DNA of 55,741 nucleotides from an uncultured Acetatifactor sp. (lineage in GTDB: Bacteria > Bacillota > Clostridia > Lachnospirales > Lachnospiraceae). Below the pieces are notes generated by a model. The model saw only the letters and a list, made by a program, of their open reading frames with translations, was not told the origin of the DNA and did not search any database. The DNA lies in NCBI GenBank assembly GCA_910577185.1, contig CAJTLR010000019.1, forward strand, positions 1 through 55,741, given 5' to 3'. The position numbers were made by a program, and so were the translations under genes. Shown here in pieces: positions 16,167-25,100 of this stretch (the first letter of the stretch is position 1; every line of letters begins with the position of its first letter).

Positions 16167-17449
16167 TATTGGCGCCAGGTTCATAAATATCTGCTCCTAT
16201 CTCCTCATTTAACGTGTAACTCTCCTTTTTCAGATATCTGCTTGCCAAAAATAGGCTCCAGATAGCACTTTCATCTGTGTCCAACTGGTCAAAAATAATC
16301 TGCTCGTCAATTTCTTTTTGCAGATGTTCTCCTTTCAGCAGATTCTCCATGGAAATTTTGATATCCGCGCTTCCCTCACGAATCAGCTTATCCACCAGGC
16401 CATTGCTGCTGGTGTAGGCCCAGTAGGTGGCAAATCACCCCGTTTTCAAGTAATTTATGATTGATCAGGGATTATTAATATCCATATGTTTTCCAAAAGT
16501 AAAACCGTCATACCATCTTTTCACATCTGTACGCTTATCCTGCATCCCATATTCATCCAATGCAGAAAATACCTCTTCCTCCGTAAATCCAAAGCAATCC
16601 CCATATATCTCCGATGTAGATGTCACTACTGTCAAATGATTCAAATCCGAAAAAACGGACTCTTTTGCTTCGCAAGAAGCAATGTGACCACTTGTATTCC
16701 CTATCATAACCGCCCGTTCCAGATACGGGTTCGTCTTGAACGTGGAGTTGAACAGCCCCCTTATGAGTTCCACTATTTCCTGCCAATAGCAGTACCCCCA
16801 GGCCTCCTGAAGAGGCGTGTCATACTCATCCAGCAAAATAATGACTTTTCGGCCATAGTAGCGATATAGAAACTCGGACAGTGTACCCAGAGAAGAGATA
16901 GCAGAATAGTTATCCATATTTGCAGAAACGTTTTTTATGAATTCTCTTTCTTTTTCGTTCAAACTATCTTCTTTTAGAAGAAATTCATATCGGTTATACA
17001 ATTTTTCTATCAGATATTATAGGCATTTTTTGCATCACAGAAAGAAGATGCTTTTATCCCGGCAAAGCTTAAAAAAATTACCGGCCAGATACCCTGAAGA
17101 TTGCGATACTTCTCTTCTTTCCATATGGCTAATCCTTAAAAGACATTACCTCTCCCTGAATACTCTACTGAAAGAAATCGCTCCAACATATTCATGTTCA
17201 GAGTTTTCCTGAATCTGCGGGAACGGGTAATCAGAGTCACATCATCTCTATTCTCCCACCACTGCCTGATAAAATCTGTCTTATCAATATAAAAGCTATT
17301 CTCTGTTATCAGCTTCTCAAAACTTTCCCATACCCAGGTTGCTTTTACATTCTCCAAATTTTTAAGTTCTGTTAAAAGAAAATCCTATTTTCATCATCGG
17401 AATACCTATTTTCCAAAGTAATTGGATCAAACATGGTTGGATTCATCAT
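16123..17449 (-). pseudogene. Decayed AAA-ATPase-like / PD-(D/E)XK family gene
   Basis: Pieces of one protein of the AAA-ATPase_like family common in gut Clostridia occur in order in different frames. N-terminus from 17449 (MMNPTMFDPITLENRYSD), then FYIDKTDFIRQWW and VTLITRSRRFRKTLNMNMLE (17136-17357). Next KVIILLDEYDTPLQEAWG and WYDGFTFG (16465-17001), then SSNGLVDKLIREGS to the end (16123-16395). Frameshifts separate the first segments. A TGA replaces the expected Trp after DINNP near 16463, followed by another frameshift. The coding capacity (about 440 codons) is below the usual 520-570, so there is also a deletion. Function is unknown even for intact relatives, and it should not be expressed as a full protein. 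Confidence 0.85.
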
Positions 17450-17674
17450 AATACCACCCCTTTTCTTTCATTATATCAGAAAAAGAGGAAGCTGACCATC
17501 GGAACAAGAGTTTTGCGTGTAGCTGTCATAACCTATCCTCCGTAATTGTAGTAAATAATCTGACTATCTTTCATTTACAATTATAGAGGAATCCAAGGGA
17601 TTAGAAAATCCGCAGGAATATTTGATGTTTACTATAAAGGTTGCTGTTTAGGTATGTATTGCAGTTTCAATTCT

Positions 17675-17694
17675 TGCCCCCGCACAAGGGGGCA
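17675..17694. terminator. Hairpin after the Schlafen/AlbA gene
   Basis: A 7-bp GC-rich stem (TGCCCCC / GGGGGCA) with a 6-nt loop lies about 10 nt past the stop of the minus-strand gene. The T-run is on the plus side and an A-run precedes it on the minus side, so it may work poorly for the minus strand. Nothing else is seen in the 17450-17704 gap. Confidence 0.45.
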
Positions 17695-17704
17695 TTTTGA
17701 CAGA

Positions 17705-19174
17705 TTATTTCAATTTGTAACAGCTTCCCCTTAATTTCCCTTCTTTTTTCAATATTCCGTCCTCGACCATTTCCTTCAAAATCTTCAGGGCACGAGAATC
17801 CTTTACATTCAGCAAATTCTGGACTTCTCTATTTGTTATTGTTCCTCTCTCTTCTATATATTGAATTATTTTTTTACGATTGTTATTCAATTTATCCGTA
17901 CTTTTTATCCGTACTTTTCCGTACTTTTCCGTACTTTCCGTCACTTTATCCGTACTTTCCGTCACTTTATCCGTACTTTTTCCAATCCGCGTCTTATCAG
18001 TATACCGAAATAGATTGATGCGGAAGTTCCCGGCAATTTCCAGTAACTCAGGCTCTTCCAGCCCAAGTTCCTTACACCGCCTGATAATCCTCGGAATCCC
18101 GCTTCCCCAATGCTCCATAATATTCATGTACGTAAATGCATACACCAATGCACGGTTCCTGGGTATAGAAATACCTTCTCTGATATCCTGCAATCTCAAA
18201 CTTCCAAACAGCATCCCCGGAGAAGTCACTTCCACGCGGTTATCATACACTGCCACCTGAATGCTTGATGGATGTAGATAGCTACGATGAGCCACGGCAT
18301 TGCAGATCATTTCCCTGATGCAGTCTGTCGGAAGTTCGTATATGTCTGTTCGATATAATCCATTAATTTCCGAACCCATATTGATATTTCGCAGGACATA
18401 CTCATAGGCTGCATCCAACTGCGCCACAATATCTCCGTCATATTCTTTCCGGTCGATAAAAACATCCCTTTCCGTCCCCTTGAATACAGCACATTGGATT
18501 GTTGCCTGAGGAAGCGAGTTACTTGTCATAAGCAGAAACGCATTGGTGGGATAGTATTTGTCCCCCTTTTTTACCAAGAACCCCCAGCTGAGCAGATTCT
18601 GTCTGGTCAGACGATAAATCTCTCCGGCCGCTTCCTGAGATCTACAATGTTCTACCGCATATCGATACATCCTACTACATAAAAGATTGATTTCATCCTC
18701 TGTCACACTCTCTTCCGGGGCGGCATAGGTCTGATCAAAACAACGATTAGCCCCTTCGAATTCAAGTTCTTTCAGCACAAAAGAGTCTGCCGGTCTTGTC
18801 GTCCCGGATACCCGGATATAGGTTCCGTTTTCCTTCCCTTTTGAAGTAAGGTAATACGGGCGTTGACCTCCCGGCATTATGTTCACGACAATCACTACTT
18901 TTTCCTCAATGGAAGCCAATGTCACAATGGGGGTAATCATTGGGGTACAACTGTCACATATTGCCGAAGTAATTCCATCCATGAGGGAAAATGCATTCTC
19001 CTGCTTGACTCCAACCACATTCAGTGTGCCATTTTCCACGCCGAATACAATTCTGCCACCACTGCCGTTTGCAAACGCGACTACCGTTTTCATGTAAGTT
19101 TCGCTTTTTTCCGGTACCATCTGCTTGAATTCAAGATATTCTGATTCACCGGACATGATTTCTTCTATTGTCAT
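17705..19174 (-). CDS. Schlafen/AlbA_2-type ATP-binding protein with winged helix
   Basis: A 489-residue protein. Residues about 8-125 form an AlbA_2 (Schlafen-like) domain (ESEYLEFKQM, TVVAFANGSGGRIVFGVE). Residues about 280-400 match the HATPase_c_4 region of the same family (CIREMICNAVAHRSYLHPSS, VEVTSPGMLFG, HWGSGIPRII). A low-complexity linker repeats STDKVTE. A C-terminal winged helix follows (TNREVQNLLNVKDSRALKIL). Such proteins are often annotated as transcriptional regulators or helicase-related, and Schlafen-like domains also occur in defence systems as nucleases. Its ATG overlaps the TAA of the giant gene (TAATG), so the two are translationally coupled. It may regulate or be the effector of that system; this is inference. 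Confidence 0.8.
   Translation of the reverse strand: MTIEEIMSGESEYLEFKQMVPEKSETYMKTVVAFANGSGGRIVFGVENGTLNVVGVKQENAFSLMDGITSAICDSCTPMITPIVTLASIEEKVVIVVNIMPGGQRPYYLTSKGKENGTYIRVSGTTRPADSFVLKELEFEGANRCFDQTYAAPEESVTEDEINLLCSRMYRYAVEHCRSQEAAGEIYRLTRQNLLSWGFLVKKGDKYYPTNAFLLMTSNSLPQATIQCAVFKGTERDVFIDRKEYDGDIVAQLDAAYEYVLRNINMGSEINGLYRTDIYELPTDCIREMICNAVAHRSYLHPSSIQVAVYDNRVEVTSPGMLFGSLRLQDIREGISIPRNRALVYAFTYMNIMEHWGSGIPRIIRRCKELGLEEPELLEIAGNFRINLFRYTDKTRIGKSTDKVTESTDKVTESTEKYGKVRIKSTDKLNNNRKKIIQYIEERGTITNREVQNLLNVKDSRALKILKEMVEDGILKKEGKLRGSCYKLK
17896..17980 (-). repeat. In-frame tandem repeat inside the Schlafen-type gene
   Basis: A 21-bp unit occurs twice in full (17929-17949 and 17950-17970) with a partial third, next to related 10-bp CCGTACTTTT units at 17909 and 17919. 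In the protein it gives STDKVTE repeats. Because the long unit is a multiple of three, gain or loss would change linker length without a frameshift, whereas the 10-bp units could shift the frame. Confidence 0.8.
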
Positions 19175-22100
19175 TAAGCATCACCTTCTTTCCCTTTTTC
19201 TGGCATGAATTTTTCCTCTTCTGAATTATCTTTTGCCGGCATTGCCAAATTATATTCACCGGACGACATAAATTTCCGGTAATCTATTTCGATATAGCAC
19301 CAGTCAAGAGCTGTTTCCGGCAGCCCATTTAGCGGGAACAGCTTATTCCCTTCCCAATATCGCTTCCCACGTTCCTTCAACCAGGCCGACTGGTATTTTT
19401 CTCCCAATTCAATCAGGCTCCCAGCTATTTGGGCAGGGTCCTTATCTTTGCCTTTTTTACATTGCTCCAAAGATTCGTAAATCTGCTCCATCAGTTTAAA
19501 GTTCTTCTTCCTTGATTTCATCTGTTGTTCTTGAATCTTTTTGCATAAAAAGCTCTTGTCTTTGTATATACACTCCTTAATACAATCATCACAATAAATA
19601 CTTTCTTCCAAAATCGGAATATGTGCAACCAGTTCCAGTGCATGCTTCATGGATTCCGGATTTGGCTGTCGCTTGTCCATATCCGGAATCATATCGCATA
19701 CCAGAAGCGCCTGTTCGTTTCGGCCCAATCCACCTCTGCCCGGCATATCAGATGTCTGCCTATAAATTCCCGGAGACACTCCATGATAAATATTTGCCGT
19801 TCCCATTTCAATGCTCTTTTTCTTACGTTCCTTTTCGTCATCCCACGAATTCTGGCCAACAAAGCAGCTCCCGCCATTCGCCAATTTCCCCGCCCCGTTG
19901 CAAAAGACCATATTCGTACCTGAGCCTAAATAATTTGCCTGTCCTAAAATATAATAGTCTGCGGCACGTGTGGTACAAGCAGGTACCAGAAGAATAGGCC
20001 TGCGGTTCCCTTTTCCCTTTCTTCGGTAAAGCGATATTGCTTCTCCGTATTCTTGAATATCCTTCAATATTTTTTTCTCATATTCCTCAAATTCCAGACG
20101 CTTAGAAGTATAATTACGAAATAATCGAAAAGACTCTTCCGCAAAACTGATCATATTCCCCGGCGATGACAATGCAAACATCTCTGCACATATCAGTTCT
20201 GTCACACGGTCTCTTGCATCGCCATATTCCTCACAGCCATCGTTTCCTTGATGGTTCATTGCGATAGGTTTAAAATTATCGTCCATTACCGCACTGGGAT
20301 TTATATCCTCGTTCAGTGCAATAGACGGATATTTCTTGATTCTGGAACAATATACCTTGTCCACTCCCGGCATAATGACCGGAAGCACAGCCGCATGGAA
20401 CAGATTGTTTTTGCCAGCCAAGTCCTGAAACAATCCTTTTGAAAACTTATAATCATATGGAATCCGAAAAGTACCTGCCCAGATTGAAAACTGATACCCC
20501 TTATTCTTTATTTCACTCCATAGAAACTCTACCGTTTCGGGACGAACAGAATATTCAGGCAACAGCAAGATTTTGACATGCAAAAAACCACAGATTTGCA
20601 GAACCTGCTCCAACAATTTTCTTCTGCGAAATTCGTAACAGCTATATCCCAGTTCGCCTGACTGCTCTTTTTTCTTGCTCTTGCACTTTTCCGTAACTGG
20701 ATGATAATAACTACATTCAGTCTCAAATTGGAATAATGCAATCCGGTCAAAATTGCCGAAAATATTAATACGTTGTTCCCAGCTTTTCGTCTGCCATTCT
20801 CTTATTTTTCCCAAAACATCATTTATTTCTCTATCTCCCGTTTTCTTCCCTTCATCTTCTTCAGATGTTGCGGATTCTGCTTTCCCCTGTTCTTCCCCTT
20901 CTCCTTTGAAACTGTTACCTCCCACTTCCGGCTCTCCGTCATATTCTTCTGATAGTTGTCCCTCTTCTATCAGAGAATCGTCCCCCGTTGGTTTCCCGTC
21001 ATCTCCGCTCATTTCCTTTTCCACGGACTTCTCCTGACCTTCTGCTCTGTGCAGCATCCTTCCTAAGCGAACCTCCACCACAGATAGCCCCACGGTTTTT
21101 CCATTCCTGAGGCTTTGTGAAAAAATCTTTATCTCAGGATCTCCCTCTTCTTCCTCAATTTGAATCAGGCCATTGTCAAGCTTACTATAAGTCAAAAAAT
21201 ACTCCGGTTTCTCTAAATGCTGATTGTCCAGAAGAATATGTATTTTACCCTTTTTCTGATAATAAAAATTTGAATGTCTAACATCTACCTTAATCCCCAG
21301 TTTTCGGTCTATCTCCTGACAAAAACAGAAAAATTTATCTGTCTGGACACATGTCCACAAATCAAAAAAAGAATTCATCTTTTCAAACGGAAAGCCCTGC
21401 CCGTCTTTTTCCGTATCCTTTAAAATTCCATGAACCCATTTTTTAATCTCCCCGGCAAACTGTTCCATTTCTTTTTTCGACTCAAAGCCTTCAGCCTCCA
21501 ATATCCATTCGAGCAGAAGCAGCCAGCCTATATGGTTTATCTTGCTTAGCCTTTTGTTGTTTTTTCCATCCAACAGACAAGTTAGAATCTCTGCAATCGG
21601 ACTCTCGTCCACTGTAAGCTCCTGATTTTCATCCAGTTCCAAAGCAGCAAAAGGCAAGTCCTCTTTCTGCTTTTTCATTCTCTCTCTTTGCTCAATGCCA
21701 AAAGACTCTATCAATTCCAAAACCTGCATTCTTAACTGCAGTAAAACGGCATCCGCGCGAAGACCACATGCTAATGCCTGCAGACCCAGAAAATCCTCCT
21801 TACTTTTCATATCTGCGTTTACCATATCCACAAGCCCCTCTATATAGTCTGCCAGGACAAGGTAAGCCTTCGGCACTCTCCTATTCGCAGGATGCTCCTT
21901 CATAATCTTTACTTCATTTTTCTCGGACAGCTTCATCAATGCGTCAAACCTGCTCCGCAAATATCCTTTTGCCCAGACAGCCACATAATAGCTGCATTCT
22001 ACAGGACGGTAGGCATAGTTCTCTCTTCTCATTCGCTGACTGATAAAAGAATCCACTGCCGCATTTTCCTCTAAAAATATATCCCGGTACCCACGCATGG

Positions 22101-25100
22101 AGAGAAAGCTTCTGGTACGTTTTATCGCCCTGTCTATAGATTTTTCATAAGAGTGAATATTCTTTACCGTATTTCCGAAATTCAGGCTCTCACCCGTCAA
22201 ACGCCTGAATGTATATTCCATCATTTTGACTTCATCCGCTTTTTCCTCTGAAATCGCCTCGTTCTCATATTTCAGGCGCAATTCGTCAAAATGGCATACA
22301 TCCTTGACAAGATAACCGGCAATCCAATAAGCGCTTCCTAAATCATGTAATGTATGAAAGGCAAACCTCCCTCTTCTGCCATCCAGCAAAACGCCGTTTC
22401 CAGTATTCGTTTGCGGCAACAAATAAAAACAGAGAAGAAGTGAGAACTCCTCTGATTTATTTTCTCTCTTCACAAATACATTTTTTCTTGATAAAACTAC
22501 CGACCACGCGGGATTTTCCCTTTGTATTTCCTGTATCTCTTCGTATAATCTTTGATACACGTCCAGAATCAACGGTATCTGCAACTCCTTTTGGCCCTTG
22601 TCATCAAATAAGATATCCAGTGCAACAAATCCCTCATCCAATGCCATGGAAAAAAGTGAATAAGCGTTTTCCTCCTCTTTTTCCCAGTTCTCCGGCCTCG
22701 CATTGGCCGTTGCCGCAAAGTCAACTCTCTTGACAACGATGTTCCCATGTTCCATGGACACCGTCTCAGCGATAATCCCCGGGTAGCCTACACCCGGCAC
22801 TACAGGCAGACAGTTCTTCAGACTTTCCGTTCCCACATGGAACATATATTCCTGATAATGGGAAAGTTTATCTATAATCTCAGCCTTTACACTGTCCTCC
22901 AAAAGATTCAGCAAAGTAAGCAGAGAGATTCTGGTGCTCTCTTCCCTTGGCTCCACTTTCCTCTGTTCCTGAAACCAATCTGCTAGGCAGTGCCCCAAAA
23001 TTCCAGCCTTATACTGGGCGAAAAGACCTGGTGCCCCTGCCAGCACTGCACTTTGTATCTCTTTATATTCCCTCTCCTCTGACACTTTACCCAGGAAAAA
23101 GGCCGCACTATGAAAAATCGACACTATTCTTTCTTCCACCTTGTCCGATGGAAATTTACAGAAAAGTCCTCCATCCTTTTCCCAAAAAGCATACTGCCAT
23201 CGGCATTCAAATACATTCTTCCCTTCAAGCTCGCATGTCCCGCCAGACATAAGCCCTTCTGTCTTCAATCGGCATTGAATCTCTGTCATCCGCAATCTTA
23301 ATGCCCATTGATTTTCCTTAAGCACCCGTTTTTCTTTCAGCTCTTCCATGACTTTCTGGATAAATTCTACCTGCCAGCACTTTTCAATTGCCTCTTTTGC
23401 CATTTTCCAAATCTGAAAGCGCTCCTTTGCCCGTATGGAGTCCCCCTTCCTTTTTAAAACCTTATTACAGCCTTCTATAAACAAGTATAGTTCAATCCCC
23501 TCTTCCCAGAACAATGAATCCCCCGGACTCGACTTTCTTCCATTGCACCAAAGCTCCATAAAACAGTCATAAATACTTTTTTCATCCATATTTCTGCCCT
23601 GTCGGGCCGCCTTTATCAGCAGCAGTTCGGCTACCCGCACCATATCGGCAAAGCGGATTTCCTGCGTCTGAAAAAGAACCCTCAAAAGGCGGTTCTGGTC
23701 TGTCTCTTCCAAGAGAAGTTCTTTGTCCACAGCAAAAAGCGCGCTTTCCAAAAGCTTCAATGCGCTTCTCCGGTCTGTTGTTTCATAAGACTCCAGCTCG
23801 TCCAAAACGTCATCCAATGTATCATCTGGAAAATCAAAAACAGCGGAAACCCCCAACCCGCCTCTTTGGTCTGTAGTCCATGTGAGCGCTTTCTCTTTTG
23901 AAACCTCATCCTCTCTGTCCGTTTTGGGGCTGAGTACTAATCCCAACTCATGCAGTTCACTAGATATCAGGCTCTTTATTTCAAGCAATGCATCCGCATT
24001 GGAAGATATGATAATCATATCATCCACGTACCTCGCATATCGAATAATAATCGTCCCCTCGGAAGCATTCCCGTTTATTTCCTCAACCAATTGTACAATT
24101 TTCTGATCCATCTCAAATAGGACTATATTAGCGATGTATGCGGAAAGATTCGGCCCTTGCGGAATGCCTATAGCTGCTTCATCCTTTGCAGCCACACTCC
24201 CATCCTCGGAATCATAGTACCTGCTTTCATATAATTCTTTGAGGAGCCAGCCTGTCACCATCTCTGCAAGGCTATTGACATCTCTCTCCTTTTCTCCCGA
24301 TTGAAACGCCGAAAATTTATCTGGATCAGCGCTCAGCGCTTTCAGCAGTGCCGGAAAAGCAGCCCTGCGGACAGCATATTGGGGAATGCTGTCATAGAAT
24401 TTCCAGATATCCAGCTTGATTCTATAAATACGGTCGGAATTCAGCCTCTGGATTCCCTCCTGAATATATTGAATATATGCTTTCCAACAGCCATAATACT
24501 CCCGAAACATCCCATGCTCTGCCACATTGTTTCCCAGCAAGACATCCATATCAACCTGATAGGCAAAACTAACCGTATCTCTGTGAGCGCTCACCCCTGT
24601 CGTATAAATCCTGTTATTCTGCCGATTGTAGCGCACTGCCGGGATATAGGAGGCATACCCATTATTCCCCTCTCCCAGCATTTCATTTAAAACATATTGC
24701 TGAAGAATCAGCCTCTCATGGACATAAATAGATTTCGTCCGCGCTTCGCCGAGTTTTTTGGGAAAGCGCATAGTTAACAAAGGAATCCTTAAAGTATTTC
24801 CTTCCCCGAGAGTTTCTTCGAAATATGTGAAAAAGGCATCCGCACAAGCCTGAATCCGCTCCCAGCTTAGCTCGTCCAGTGGCAAAGCCTCCCTCTCATA
24901 ACTTGTGCGGGCTATCTGTAAAGCTGTCTGAAACTGGTAGGCGCCTATTCTGGCTGAAAGAACCTTTGAAACCTTTGTAGCCTTTGAATCTTCTGTACCC
25001 CGGCCTCCCACAAAAGCGTTGATTATCTGGATAAAGTAATCATCCAATACTACCGTATAGACATCCAAAATTTCTTGCCAGTAAGGCTCCGGCAGCCAAT

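Noticed and set aside
16465..17001. Intact short ATPase gene
   Set aside because: Flanking frames encode the missing N- and C-terminal parts of the same family, so it is a fragment of a pseudogene.
23800..24900. Retron, group II intron or diversity-generating element
   Set aside because: No msr-msd-like region, no maturase or intron ends, and no template/variable repeat pair were visible; the domain order fits defence-associated RTs better.
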